Source: Arenicola marina (taxonomy: Eukaryota > Annelida > Polychaeta > Arenicolidae). Taken from it: a DNA stretch of 64,000 nt. The notes beneath the pieces are model-generated. The model made no database searches. It saw only the letters and a program-made list of their open reading frames with translations, and was not told the DNA's origin. Where the stretch lies: NCBI GenBank assembly GCA_964019135.1, contig OZ025263.1, forward strand, positions 33,706,133 through 33,770,132, in the 5' to 3' direction. A program made the translations under genes and the position numbers. Every line of letters starts with the position of its first letter. The stretch's first letter is position 1. This document shows, in pieces, positions 44,097 to 55,984 of the stretch.

Positions 44097-44868
44097 TCTG
44101 CACAGGGGGTGATTCGGTGCACGTGCCAGACGGGATCCTGTCTAAGAGGGGTGCTATGCCCACAGGAGTTGATTCGGTGCACGTGCCAGACGGGATCCTG
44201 TCTAAGAGGGGTGCTATGCCCACAGGAGTTGATTCGGTGCACGTGCCAGACGGGATCCTGTCTAAGAGGGGTGCTATGCCCACAGGGGTTGATTTAGTTC
44301 ACGTGCCAGACGGGATCCTGTATAAGAGGGGGGCTATGCGTTCAGGGGGTGATTCAGTGCACGTGCCAGACGGGATCCTGTCTAAGAGGGGGGCTATGCG
44401 TTCAGGGGGTGATTCAGTGCACGTGCCAGACGGGATCCTGTCTAAGAGGGGGGCTATGCGTTCAGGGGGTGATTCAGTGCACGTGCCAGACGGGATCCTG
44501 TCTAAGAGGGGGGCTGTGTGCTCAGGAGTTGATTCACGTGCCAGACGGGATCCTGTCTAAGATGCGTGCTATGCATCCAGGAGTTGATTCGGTGCACGTG
44601 CCAGACGGGATCCTGTCTAAGAGGGGTGCTATGCGTTCAGGGGGTGATTCAGTGCACGTGCCAGACGGAATCCTGTCTAAGAGGGGGGCTATTCGTTCAG
44701 GGGGTGATTCAGTGCACGTGCCAGACGGGATCCTGTCTAAGAGGGGTGCTATGCCCACAGGGGTGGATTTAGTGTACGTGCCAGACGGGATCCTGTCTAA
44801 GAGGGGGGCTATGCCCACAAGGGTTGATTTAGTCCACGTGCCAGACGGGATCCTGTCTAAGAGGAGGC
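44097..44868. repeat. 60-bp satellite with CACGTG in nearly every unit, 13 units
   Basis: The unit is GGTGATTCAGTGCACGTGCC, AGACGGGATCCTGTCTAAGA, GGGGGGCTATGCGTTCAGGG. Spacing is strictly 60 bp except one 55-bp unit near 44523. Two main forms differ at CCCACAGG versus GTTCAGGG. Nearly all units carry CACGTG and GGATCC. As 60 is a multiple of three, all phases read through and give peptides such as SVHVPDGILSKRGAM. There is no start or splice context, so I do not call a protein. Confidence 0.97.
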
Positions 44869-45670
44869 ACTGGGCGTCCCGGTTTACTTGTGACACGCTG
44901 ATACCATAGGTTTCCAATGAACGAATTGTCGCACTGGATATAATTATTGGCCTATGCGAAGCATTTGCTCAAAATGGTGTCAGTTATCTTGTTCTATTAC
45001 GTGTTCAAGATGTCATTCCTAGCGGCATCAAGGAAGGATTGAAACCGCCAGATGATTGTTGGGTAATGTCACAATATTTGTTTTACTCACTTTGCATTTT
45101 TTTTTAGTGGTTTGGCTTTATTTATCGGTGAGTTATTATACGTGCTTACTCCAAAGCATTCGATCGCGAGATGCCCTCTTGCGGGAGATTGATGTATCCT
45201 GAGCATAGGTTACACTCTCCGCAATGTAGGTCAAACAACGCCCGAGGGCGTGGAAGATCAACCGTTAATATTTGAAGTTTACTCGAGTTTATTCAAGAAT
45301 GAACTTTGACTCTTGCGACCTTGAGAATCTTCCCGCTCCCACGTAAGCGACTCCCGCCCCATCGCTGCCTGACAACGTCTACCATTGTGTCAGTCCGTCG
45401 TCGTAAACAGGGAGAGAAACTATACCCAGAAAACCTCCATAAAGTCACCTTATGACAAAGGCTAGTATAACCCATCATTAAGGTCGGGCCGGCGGGCGGG
45501 GAGGCGGTCGGGTGGCTGGGGGAGGGGGGGGGGGTACATTCGCCCTGCCGTATTGCTATAATTATTCCATCCGGCCCTGACTCACCACTTCATTAGAGGG
45601 GGCGATTTATGAAGGTCACGTGATTTCCGGAGAGTAAAGTTGGTTGAGCAAGTTCCGACCCCACCAACCC
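44869..45670. other. no gene recognised
   Basis: Unique DNA with a G-run at about 45520-45535. No gene. Confidence 0.6.
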
Positions 45671-45914
45671 AGGGATCCCCTACACCTGCCAGGGATCCCC
45701 TACACCTGCCAGGGATCCCCTACACCTGCCAGGGATCCCCTACACCTGCCAGGGATCCCCTACACCTGCCAGGGATCCCCTACACCTGCCAGGGATCCCC
45801 TACACCTGCCAGGGATCCCCTACACCTGCCAGGGATCCCCTACACCTGCCAGGGATCCCCTACACCTGCCAGGGATCCCCTACACCTGCCAGGGATCCCC
45901 TACACCTGCCAGGG
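45671..45914 (+). repeat. 20-bp minisatellite, 12 identical units
   Basis: AGGGATCCCCTACACCTGCC repeated twelve times without a single difference (45671-45910). This indicates very recent expansion or active homogenisation. Frames are open in three phases because there is no stop in the unit. Confidence 0.99.
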
Positions 45915-46370
45915 AGCTCCACATGGGTCTACAGAAGCAGAACCTTAGCCCATATGATAAAACTTCAAACGCTGTGGTTTGTGTCACATATATATCCTGG
46001 AGGTCCCTCGACTCGCTTAAAATCAGGGGGGCGCAAGAATTATTTCGTCACTCAGACACACACTTGTGTAACTTTAATCTAGAGGTACCGCTAAACAAAT
46101 CTTTCCCTACCACCCCAACCGCCCCACTCTCCATGACGATCGTTTTTACTCTGGTTGGTCATATATGGCTATATCTTTCTAATCCCGCGGCTATATTTCG
46201 CGTCACGTAACCATCGTTGAAATCTCGCGGAACTACTTCTGGTCACGTCTAAAATTCTATTTCCAGCCATAGTGTTTCCATTAGCCCTTCAGGTCAGATT
46301 CAGATCGCGTTAAAGTATCGTCCGTCTGGCGCGGTAACCGTGGCGACCGGGCTGACCACCTGGTTATCCC
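45915..46370. other. no gene recognised
   Basis: Unique DNA with nothing recognisable. Confidence 0.6.
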
Positions 46371-46640
46371 CCCCCCTCTACCACCCACCACCACCCACCA
46401 CCCCCTCCCGGCCCAGCTGGCCACATCCGTCCTGGACCAGCTAATGAGTGACCAAAGTACCCATATGACCCGAAGCCTAGGCGGACTCTTAACACACAAC
46501 CTCTCCCCCCTCCCCCACACACACACACGAAGGTCCGCGTCACCCCCCCCCACCCCCCCACCTCGCACATGCACACACATCCTCACCCCCCACCCCCCTT
46601 CCACCCACTACCCACACATGCCCACATATATATATAAACA
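46371..46640 (+). repeat. C-rich/CA-rich low-complexity tract
   Basis: CCACCCACCACC and CACACACACA runs alternate with unique words. Not coding. Confidence 0.75.
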
Positions 46641-47479
46641 CCTCCCCCGCTCGAACTTACACCGTGTCCTCCGCATGCAGGTACGTTGCTACATCGGTGG
46701 TTCGCTTCCGCAAATCTTTGTGTCTGACATAGCGAGATGGGTTTACACCACAGGCATGTACAATATTACTGCTCCCGGGGGGGGGGGAGAGACCCCTACC
46801 TGCCTTTCTAACCCCCAGAGATGTACCACCGGTGGGTCAGTTACCCCTCTACCACCCTCCCTCCATTGTGCCCAGTTTCCAAGATGGATTAACAGAGGGG
46901 CATTGACCTCGGAGGTCCGCGTTCCCCCGCAAGGGGGGGGGGGGGGGGTGGTGTCGGGGCTTATATGGGATAACTAATAAATGTTCTAGACACACACACA
47001 CCCTCCCTTCACCCCCTCTTCTAGCCTTTGTTTAAAGTCTCTAATTCTCCAAGGATAACGATCCACTGATGCGTTGAACAAACTTAATTGGGGATCACTT
47101 CGAGGCGACCTGGAGCTGGAGGCCGACCCTGCTGCCACCTGGCGAGGGAATCCCTAACCAGAAGTCGTCCCGGGGGCGTTCTTCACATCGACCGCGGTCT
47201 GACCCTTCTGCGCACAAGGATGGCATAAAACACAGATCCATCTTAACAAAACGTCGCCTCTGTCGACTCCTGGATGGCCTACTGAACAACCAACGCCTGT
47301 TTGTTGGCTGCGAGCACACCGTGTGGGACCAACGGGGACGGGGGTGGTGAAGCAGGAGGGGGGGGGGGGGGGCGGTTATGGACGAATCTCCAGTCAGACC
47401 AGTCAGAATGGAATTTGTGGTGGCCCAAATAACGGACTACTGTGGCGCCATCTTCTGGGAATAGAAGTGAAAATGCAGG
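46641..47479. other. no gene recognised
   Basis: G-runs near 46780, 46935 and 47360. An ACTGTGGCGCCATCTTCTGG motif near 47439 is CTCF/YY1-like. No gene. Confidence 0.5.
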
Positions 47480-47700
47480 TATTGCAGACCGCTGTTCCGG
47501 GCATGAGGCTAAATTGGGCCACGAAAGCCTCAGGAACTCAATTGCGGTTGGAAGAAGCATGCTTCAGATGCGGGTACCAGGGCGCAAAACAGGTGCCAGG
47601 GCGCGAATCCATGACCCGCTGGTCTGCCAGGTGCTCCTTAGCCCTGTCTGACTCATGGGTACCCAAAGATGGTCTAAAACAGCAATCCATCCAAGCTTTT
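47480..47700 (+). mobile_element. possible SINE-B-tailed element
   Basis: The 3' end, GATGGTCTAAAACAGCAATCC, resembles the SINE-B tail GTGGCATAAAACACCAATCC, and the preceding sequence (CTGTCTGACTCATGGGTACC) has SINE-like spacing. The head is not convincingly tRNA-like. Confidence 0.35.
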
Positions 47701-48004
47701 TGATCATTTCCTGGGCATGAGTAATGCGTGAGCTATGTTGCAACATAGACGACTGAGACTAAACTTGTACCCGCTGACCCAGGGGTCCATTTGTAATAGT
47801 TGCTGACGACCCCTTGACCGCTGAGGACTTTGTCCGTCACGCTAAGCGCACAACTGCCCAGCTGTATACCTCAGTAAACACAGCAGTCAGGTGTTTATCA
47901 GCAAGCAGATTTATGGGCTGATTGATTGCCAAGAGCGAGCGATAATAAAATAGCACCAGCAGGGGGTTATAGGTCTCGGGGGAGCTGTGTGTGAGGTAGT
48001 TATA
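47701..48004. other. no gene recognised
   Basis: Contains the word GAGTAATGCGTGAGCTATG (47719-47737), shared with 29829. Otherwise unique. Confidence 0.55.
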
Positions 48005-48199
48005 TTGGTTGGTTGTATATTCAGGACGCTTTAACCACTTGTGGTCACATCGCGTCAATGGGAGAAGGAAGGGAGAGTGGAGCCACACAGACATGGCCAC
48101 AGCGGGGCGCGAACCACCGATCCACGTGCCGTTAGGCTCTCACGTGGCCAGAACGCTCAAGGCGAGCGCTCTAACCCACTGAGTTATCGGGCCGGCCCC
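48005..48199 (-). mobile_element. SINE-A, internally deleted
   Basis: On the minus strand it reads GGGGCCGGCCCGATAACTCA, GTGGGTTAGAGCGCTCGC, GGTTCGCGCCCCGCTGTGGC and CATGTCTGTGTGG, then jumps to CTCCACTCTCCCTTCC, TTGACGCGATGTGACC and ends in CCAACCAA. About 65 bp between CTGTGTGG and GGCTCCAC, present in the 29891 copy, is missing. Confidence 0.92.
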
Positions 48200-48329
48200 T
48201 CCTAGATATGAAGCGAAGGAGGAGGTGTGCGTGGCGTGATTGGTCCAAGTCGGATTTACCTTCGCTCAGACCGCCTCTGTCGTTTTGAGGCAAAGACCCA
48301 TCCACCAGACCTGTGACTCACAGCCTTGG
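48200..48329. other. no gene recognised
   Basis: Short unique spacer between SINE-A and the first CRE. Confidence 0.6.
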
Positions 48330-48337
48330 TGACGTCA
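48330..48337. promoter_or_regulatory. CRE palindrome TGACGTCA
   Basis: A full CREB/ATF consensus, 14 bp before a SINE-B insertion. The extended context GTGACGTCATCATACC is nearly repeated after the SINE. Confidence 0.4.
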
Positions 48338-48350
48338 TCATACCCAAGTA

Positions 48351-48536
48351 CGCCTTTCTAGCTCAGTTAGTAGCGGACTAAGCTTCAGGCGAAAGGTCTG
48401 GGGTTCGATACTTCACCGGGTTCGGTCGGCGTCTGTTTCATCATCCGGGCATCCATCGATATGTCACATGATGCTCCTCGAACCGGCTTACCCAATGTGA
48501 ACCAAAAAGTGGCATAAAACACCAATCCATTCATCT
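48351..48536 (+). mobile_element. SINE-B, tRNA-derived
   Basis: The head CGCCTTTCTAGCTCAGTTAG contains a clear box A, followed by the box-B-like GGGGTTCGATACTTC. The 3' body has GTGGCATAAAACACCAATCC, the family tail. The tRNA head differs from those at 11455 and 36151, so several tRNA-like heads share the same 3' module. Confidence 0.82.
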
Positions 48537-48561
48537 CTCGACCATTCATTCGACGGGGTGA

Positions 48562-48581
48562 TGACGTCAGTCGTGACGTCA
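48562..48581. promoter_or_regulatory. two CRE palindromes, 12 bp apart
   Basis: TGACGTCA at 48562-48569 and again at 48574-48581, both full CREB/ATF consensus sites with helical spacing near one turn. No gene start is visible within the next few hundred bases. Confidence 0.4.
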
Positions 48582-48593
48582 TACCTCATCCCT

Positions 48594-48615
48594 AGACAGA
48601 CAGACAGACAGACAG
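48594..48615 (+). repeat. (GACA)n microsatellite
   Basis: Five and a half GACA tetramers. Confidence 0.97.
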
Positions 48616-51263
48616 CAGTGTTTCAGAAGACAAAAATATCAATCCTCCATAGATATAAACCAGCGGCAATGCTTTCCCCCGCAAAACATGTTGATTCAGT
48701 AGCATTAAGCCCGACTCCCAGCGGGGGAGGCAAGGGACACGTGACATTTCGCCCACCATTCAGTTTTACTAGCGCCCGACATCTCGACTAGGGCTTCCGT
48801 ATATCTCCAATCGCCGTCACATGAGGGTCGAGGGAAGTCGAGGGAAACAGTGTTATATATGTTGTAGATGTCAGCCACAACTCACATATTATTAGGGTAG
48901 AGCTACTATTACCCTAGGGGTAAAAAGGCGGTGATGACGATGCTTTGGATGAAAACTAGCATACCGTTTGGACGTGGCTGGTCTAAGCGCATGTTTTCAG
49001 TAATGAGTTTCACGGAATTGTAACGTTGGAGGAGTATACTCGTCTCAGCAGGCAATGCTATATTAAGGCTTATGATTGCAAGGGAAAGGAGTGCGCGAGT
49101 CCTCGATATAGGAATATCTCCGTAAGTTCTACTTAGTAATCTATTTCTGCCATATCTAGTATATATCTGTTGTAAAATATAAATCTAGTCATTGTATTGA
49201 ATCTACAATCATCACCAGCATTACAACTTCAGTCCTTGTGATACCTACATCTTAATGATGAAATATGACGCCCAGAATAGCTCTCTTCCGTAACCACAAT
49301 CCCTGCTGTATTCAATCTCAACGCTAAACAAAATCCGGACGAGACTGACACTACACGCATCCGGATTCACTGCCACCCCGGGGTCCACTCCCCAATGTGC
49401 AGCGATCCAGGGCTCCTGTTACCGCCCCAACATCTGGATCTGACCACCAGGACTCTGGGATCCAGGTATTGGAGACGCGCTGGCCCGGCGTGAATCCTGG
49501 TTGATTTAAGAGCCCATCTCGGCATGGTGTTTCCCGGGGAAAGACGCCAAAGGGAGGATACCTTACACTGAGGGGTGAGAGTGTCTGGGTGAAGCCAATT
49601 GTCACAGAAATAAACTTAACAGACAAGATAGACAAGGGTGAAAGCTACTTATTAATGAATACATTGGATACGTTACTAGTCTTTGGTTATTATCTGGACA
49701 TTCTGTCCTCTGTAAAACTGCACCACATAATGTGCGTAAGGAGGCAATCGAACGGATGCAAGTATTAACTGCCAATTTGAAACAGCTGCTTGCGTAACTA
49801 GGATAAGAGTTTAAAAATAGTAATCATAGTATAAGATATTAATCGGCTCAGTTCATTTTGCAGTCAGAATGTAATACGTATTTTGTTTGAGGATACGTTA
49901 GCGTTCTGTTTTCATTGGTTGTGTTGGGGTGGAAAGCGGGGTAATGCTGCTTACATCGCAACCCAAATAGATTTAGCCTCGCGGCGTCTTCGAGAGAATA
50001 CTTTTTTATTTCTCGGGTACGCCATAACCGGCCGATTTGTCACATGATGCGTAATATTTGAATTCATTTGAGATATGCTAAAGGCGCAATACAGTTTTTG
50101 AGAGAAGTCTATACAGTGTTACACTTATATATAATACACCATATATAACTGCTCACGGAGGAGGAAAGAGGTTAGCATATGGACCATAAATCAATAATCT
50201 AATTAGTCACTGAGGTCAAGTATCATCTGCGCACTCTCGGATGGATGACGGATGAATAATGGACGACCATTAAACAGATCCATGGCTGACCATAGTAGAT
50301 TACCAGCCGATACATCGCATGACGACGGGCATCGGATTAAAAGCATAAGCCTACAGATACAACGAAAATAGGATTTGTCAAAGGCCACCTACTGAAATAA
50401 TTGCATGAGGAGATTTTTCTTTGGCCAGGGAACCTTAAAAGCAGTGGAGTGCTAAGATAAAATCCCACAATGAATATGAACAAGATGGACATTTTCCCTT
50501 GAGATATAACGTGGCTGGTGTGTACTGTATGCACGTCGCCTGCCCTGTCCCCACCTGGGAGCCATCCCAGAGGTACTTAAGGTCATTGCTGTATAATCAC
50601 CAGACATGACGTATGCTGGCCTTGGTATTAAGTACATTGCCGGACACAGTCTTAGTCTTAGTCTTACAGTCTGTCCCCTCCCCGCCCCCACCTCTCCGCC
50701 CCTGCCCCCCCCCCCCAATCTCTCTCCTATCCTCTCTGTCTATGCGCTCTATGTGTCTAGCTGTCTCCGCCCATCACTCCCAATTTCCTTCCCCAGATCC
50801 TTTCCTTATTTAACTCCCTGTCTCCGTCTCACAGCCCCTCCACCGGTCTCTAGCTTCTCTCTCTATGTCTCTCTGTCAAGATTCCCGGCCTAATGTGTGG
50901 GCGATGCTGTGAATGTGTGGCCTTGCTGACGAAGACGCCCCGCGTAGACCATCCTCAAGCGAGTTGGATACATTCACGCGAGACATGGCGAGACCTGGCG
51001 AGACTTCAAAACCGCCACGGGAAGCATGTGATGCACGCGACGCAAGGCCGACTTACCCTATTTGGACAAAGATGAGCCGAGACCATTGATTCAGCGGAGC
51101 TGGTGATTTTTCCGCCACTTAATGCCCCTTGGCCCCTCTCCCCCCAACCACAACCCCCACCACCCCGCCCCCGCCTCCCTCGTTTCTTTCATTCTCCACT
51201 TTTCGTGGTTTCGCCCTGGCGTGATTTGCGAGGGCCCATCGATTAAGGCGTATTCCGTCTCGA
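48616..51263. other. no gene recognised
   Basis: Long unique, AT-leaning stretch with a CT/C-rich tract at about 50660-50880. Short frames lack domains. No mobile-element end or RNA gene was recognised. Confidence 0.55.
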
Positions 51264-51279
51264 CCGCCAGGGGGCACAC
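51264..51279 (+). promoter_or_regulatory. CTCF-like motif
   Basis: CCGCCAGGGGGCACAC closely matches the bilaterian CTCF core (CCACCAGGGGGCGC-type). A single motif match, so the role is unproven. Confidence 0.35.
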
Positions 51280-51595
51280 CAACAGCTGTCCGTCTGTGAC
51301 CTTGTTTCCATAGCAATCTGAGGTGTGAGCTTTTTTACTCCTATCGTGGCATTATCAGATCTGAAAACTAAATAATAAAAATTGATAAAATATTAAGCTG
51401 GGGATTTTTCGTTTTTGTACCCGAGGCAATACCCCAATCAAGACCAAACTACCGACGCCGGTCTATACCCCCATTCCCCAACCCCAACCCACCAATCAGC
51501 GGCTAGTTTACGTGGCTGATGGCTTGGCAACCGGGTATTGGGTAGTAATGTATCTGGCCCAAGCTAAAGCATCAGGCTCAAATCAGCATGGGGGC
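51280..51595. other. no gene recognised
   Basis: Unique DNA. Confidence 0.6.
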
Positions 51596-51830
51596 TGGGT
51601 TAAAGGACGGGGAGGATGGGGCGGGGGGGGGGGTAGTTGTAACTGTAGTTGGGTATAGAAGTGTCGCTGTATGGGGTGGGGTGGGGTGGGGTGGGGTGGG
51701 GGGGATTTAGGGTGAAGGGGTATCGTTGTAGGGGGGTGAGACGGGATGGTTTTAATGGTTTGTCGCTATAGGGTTCGGGTGGGGTGGAGGGGTGTCGCTG
51801 TAGGGGGGGGGGGTGGGGTGGATGTTAGAT
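51596..51830 (+). repeat. G-rich minisatellite with (GGGGT)n
   Basis: (GGGGT)n at 51672-51703. A degenerate TGTCGCTGTA + G-run module recurs about four times (near 51662, 51722, 51763 and 51796). G-quadruplex-prone. Confidence 0.88.
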
Positions 51831-53260
51831 TATCTTGAGGATATTAGACATTGTAGTCAGATTCTCCCACACTGACTCAGGAATGTGTATTTAAAGAGCA
51901 ATTTCGCCCTTTCACAGTCAAATCAACTCCATAATAAATACAGATGAAGGATGCAAATACCATACCTCACAAATGTCACAAAAAAGAAAAAGACTCACTG
52001 TTGACCTTACTTGGCTAGGAGAACTATAGTTAATAGTGGTTCGTCGTTGGCATTAGACCCAGCCGTTGAAATATACATACCCATTACTGCATTACATCGA
52101 CCCTCAACGGAATAATTAATATACTAACCCAGTAATCCCGCAGAAACATCAGCCATCACAATAACGTACGCTGTGGTGCACGGTGGCATGGCCTGCGCAA
52201 ACGAATACCACGCCGAAAAATTTAACCATGGGCACTTTCCAGAAGCACGTTTATTTTTCTACTCCGCTCGTCAGATTCACATTCTGGTATCCCCGGGGGT
52301 ATAATTTAGTTCGCCGATACACCGCTGTAAATGCACTAACAGCGTGCTGCACATTTTGTTTTTTGGCCTTCGATGGCGCCGACCAGCTAGCCAAACGCGC
52401 CAGCCACGACTCTGTGTCGTAACAAACTCGCGTAGTAATTTCACTGATGGATCAAAGATTTATTCACACCTTGGGTCTTTGCCCAGTTGTTGGATTTTCC
52501 GCTTGTTTTGGCCCTTACGGCCGGCCTCTCGCCAGAGTGTACCCTAGAGACACACATTAGACCCGCCAACCTGTGATTAATCCCCACTTTATCGCTTTTT
52601 CACTACATTGTGGGTGTTGTCCCAACAATCACACTTTTTCCCCCACTACATGTATTTGCTTTGTATGGCTCCTATTTTATCATTGGCTGTTTTTTTTCGC
52701 AACTGTTGTTAAAGTTGTCCAGATTTGATCCGGTGACACGCAATGCCAAGATTTCAGAATGGATTTTCCTCCAAGACCAGTGACCAGTGTTGCCTGGTAC
52801 CATCGAGCGCCAGATGAAGCAAGCCATCCTGTTGGAGATTTATACACTTTATATACAGAGTTTTAACTTACTTGTCACCAAAGTGCGTAACTTTTCATTC
52901 TCAAATCAATACCAAATACTGTGAAATGCGTTTGCGATGAGTTCAACGTAAACCTGTATCGATGCGCATGTTGGTCCCGGTAACTGAGCGATAAGCTAAC
53001 GTGAACTATGACAGTGTGTCGACACTGTTAGTGGGTATTATTTTAACACCGGGATTCAGCATACATCCCATTAAGATGACGTAGTTCGCGAAGGCCATTC
53101 AAGGCCGGATCATCGTGGCTTATAGTTACCAACAGGGCAATAACATACTCCAGTAACAGTAGTCGTTGTCCCTTACCAAACAGTCTCATCCGGACGGAGC
53201 TTGTCCGTCGGCTCGATACCGTTCACTGTCCTGACCACGGAGCGGACAGTGGTACTGCAC
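51831..53260. other. no gene recognised
   Basis: AT-leaning unique DNA. Short frames show no domain. Confidence 0.55.
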
Positions 53261-53494
53261 CCCCCCGCCCTCCCCACTCCCCCGCCCCCACCCCCACCCG
53301 CGTCCCCTTCCCGGACCCGGCCCCCTTGTCTAAATACTATATGAACCGCTACATTGAACGCAATGCAATCCTGCCCGCCTTTTCCATTTTCTTCTATCAA
53401 TATCTCGGTCGGTCTCAACCATTCGGTCGCTTCCTTGATCTGTTATGCCGGCCAATATTGCGACACAACCCTTCCGCCATCCTCACACCTGCTT
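53261..53494. other. C-run spacer, no gene
   Basis: C-rich at 53259-53310, then unique DNA. Confidence 0.6.
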
Positions 53495-53718
53495 GTCCTC
53501 CTCCTCGTCCGCCTCCGCATTCCCATCCTCCTCCTCCTCCTCTTCCTCCCCATCCTCCTCCTCCTCCCTCTCCCCCCCTTCCTCCTTCCCCTCCCCTTCC
53601 TCTCATCCTCCCCTCTTTCTCTTCCTACTCCTCTTCCTCCCCATCCTCCTCTTTCTCCCTTTCCCCTCTACCCTCCTTCCTCCTCCCCCTCCCCTTTCTC
53701 CCCTCCGCCTCCTCCCAT
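53495..53718 (+). repeat. (TCC)n / CTTCC-rich tract
   Basis: CCTCCTCCTCTTCCTCCCCA-type repeat, purely pyrimidine on the plus strand for over 200 bp. Ser/Pro/Leu-rich frames here are artefacts. Confidence 0.93.
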
Positions 53719-54192
53719 GCGTGGTTTTGAGTCCTGCAGTCAATCGGGTTTCTCCCGATCCGTCAATATTATGGGCGCAGCTATGACAAGCCGGGGTGCT
53801 GCCGAACCCGCCAAGTGGAACAGGAAATTCTCACCAAATAAATGGATTATCGATAGATTATGCGGACGCTGGATTTACACCATCGCTTCACGGCACATCT
53901 CCATAAAAACGCCCACCAGGGGTCTCTCGAGTAGCTCCCTGCGGCGTCGCCCCCTCCTCCTCCTCTCCCTTTTCCCTGGTCGCCATCCCGTGGCTCCGTT
54001 CTACCAGTTCTGCCCTCCCGGTTTGATATTTTTTACTCTGGATTATCGATTCGACCATTAATCTCGAGGAGAGCTTCGACTACCTGTTCGGCAGGTAGAA
54101 CATGGCCGGGCCGCCAGATCCCGTTATAAGGCCATGGGCATTATCGCCCATCCTCTCACCTAATACACCGCCACCTCAAATCCGCTTGTCTG
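53719..54192. other. no gene recognised
   Basis: Unique DNA. The 53354-54061 plus frame continues from the TCC tract without any recognisable domain. Confidence 0.55.
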
Positions 54193-54350
54193 TCCCCAGC
54201 CCTATGCCCAGCCCCAGCGCCCAACCCCTGGCCCCCAAACTCCAGCCCCCAACTCAAGCCCTCAACCCCTAGTCCCGAACCCCGATCCCCAGCTACCAAC
54301 CCCCAGCACCCAACCGCAGCCCTCAACCCCAAGCCCCCAAGCCTTGCCCA
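54193..54350 (+). repeat. CCCAGCCCCCAAC-type minisatellite
   Basis: CAACCCCNAGNCCC words recur with an irregular 12-20-bp period. Confidence 0.85.
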
Positions 54351-55792
54351 AGAACCGCACACTTCACCCCCCTCCCCGCCCGCCCCATGCCATCCTCCCT
54401 GATCCCCTCTTCCGCCCCCCCCCCTCCCCATATCCGCCTATGATCGCACTCCCTCTGTTTCCACCCTTGTCAATGCTCATCTGCATGCGGTGGCGCCATC
54501 TATCGTTGAACATTTGTAACGCCGCTGAAGACAAGTGTAATCTCGATTATGCAAATCTCGCTTTGGGCGAGAATCTATCAATCTCTGGTGACGTTGGCCT
54601 GTCTTGGCGGTGATGTTAAGCCTCATGTGGCCGGTGATCTGAAGCTAAAACCCTCACCTGTCGTTTGTCTAGCTTTGAAAAATAATTTCTTTGCCTGATG
54701 GGACGTAAAGACATTGAATTGAACGGTGGCGGGGGCGGGGGCGGGGAATTCACCCTACAGATATAACCTTTCTGGTCAGTCCAGTAAGATCATCATTCCG
54801 GCTTCATCTGTTAAACCCGCATTACACTGGGCAACCGGTGTCTCCTAAGGCAGATGCACCACAGCTATCTGCTGTCGCGTGTGAAAGAGTAATCCTAATC
54901 TAGGTCTCCTTATTTTGATCCCCCTACCCCCCACCCTCCCTCCTACAGACACCCCCACTCCGCACCCCCCCCCCCATCCACCACGACCCACTCCCAGCCA
55001 TACCTTTTAGATTGAGCCCCAATCTTTGGGCCGGTCTCTCCCTCCCCGGACATTTAAGTATCGGCGAAGAAAAACCGGAAGTCAGCCTACGGACGCCCGG
55101 AAGGCGCTTTCGTACCTTCTCCGTGAAGATCTCTTCCTGTCTGGCGGGCGATTCGGCCACAATCTACGTGATACAAAGCGCCGTGATGGCGGACGGGCGT
55201 GTGACGTGCAGCCATCGAGAGAACAAAGCAAGATGGATGGCAACCCATGGCTCTGGCCTGCGCCTCGCTCCTAACTCACGGTCTAGACTGAATACCGAAA
55301 GAAGGACCCACCGGATATCGCCGCGCGACGAAGATGTGCTTTATTTGCCTTTAGTGTCTCGACTTTTTTCTCTGTCAATGACAAATGCGCAACGGGGACT
55401 TGTAATAAATGGTTTTTAGCATGAAATATGCATTTAGTAATACCTGGAAGGAAGCTGATGTTATCTTTGCGTTGTGAGTGCGGTCGGGGTCCAACTCGCT
55501 CTAGATTTCTCGTGGTTGAGGTGTTAATCAAAAATTTATTTCGCTTCTTCTTTTTCATGCCAGTGATTTTACACTTCGCACTGATATTACATTTCGTTTG
55601 TTATATTGTAGCCGGATCATGAAAAAGCGGTGTACTTTTATTGTAATTTTATGGGACACTAGCACGTGGGTTTCGTCGTCAATGTCAATGGAATCATGTG
55701 TGTTAACTGTTTTCTGTTCTATTATTTTATCGCGGGTTTATGATCAATGAGTTGAGTTACGAATCCCATTTGGTACTAATTTACTAGCAATG
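54351..55792. other. no gene recognised
   Basis: C-rich at 54365-54430 and 54920-54990. A GGTGGCGCCATCTATCG motif near 54489 is CTCF-like. The 55012-55419 plus frame is open for 135 codons without a domain I can name. Confidence 0.5.
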
Positions 55793-55984
55793 ATGGCACG
55801 TGGATCGATGGTTTTAGCCCCGCTGTAGCCATGCCTGTGTGGTCGCAGAATAATTTAAAAGATCTCATTTCCTTCTTCGCAAAGAGTAGGGTGTTACCCC
55901 CTGGGACATGGCTCCACTCTCCCTTCCTTTCTTTTTTATGGACCAAAAGTGGTTAAAGCGTCCTGAATACACAACCAGCCAACC
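55793..55984 (+). mobile_element. SINE-A, 5'-truncated
   Basis: It starts near the GGCACGTGGATCGATGGTT region and contains CCCCGCTGTAGCCATGCCTG, TTCTTCGCAAAGAGTAGGGT, GACATGGCTCCACTCTCCC, AAAGCGTCCTGAATACAC and CCAGCCAACC. The tRNA-like head is missing. Confidence 0.9.

Noticed and set aside
44048-44909. 20-residue-repeat protein (SVHVPDGILSKRGAM)
   Set aside because: A 60-bp array with open frames in more than one phase, no start or splice context, and one unit of 55 bp that shifts the frame.
55012-55419. 135-codon plus-strand frame as a gene
   Set aside because: Overlaps another open frame in a different phase, has no recognisable domain, weak start context and no splice signals I could support.
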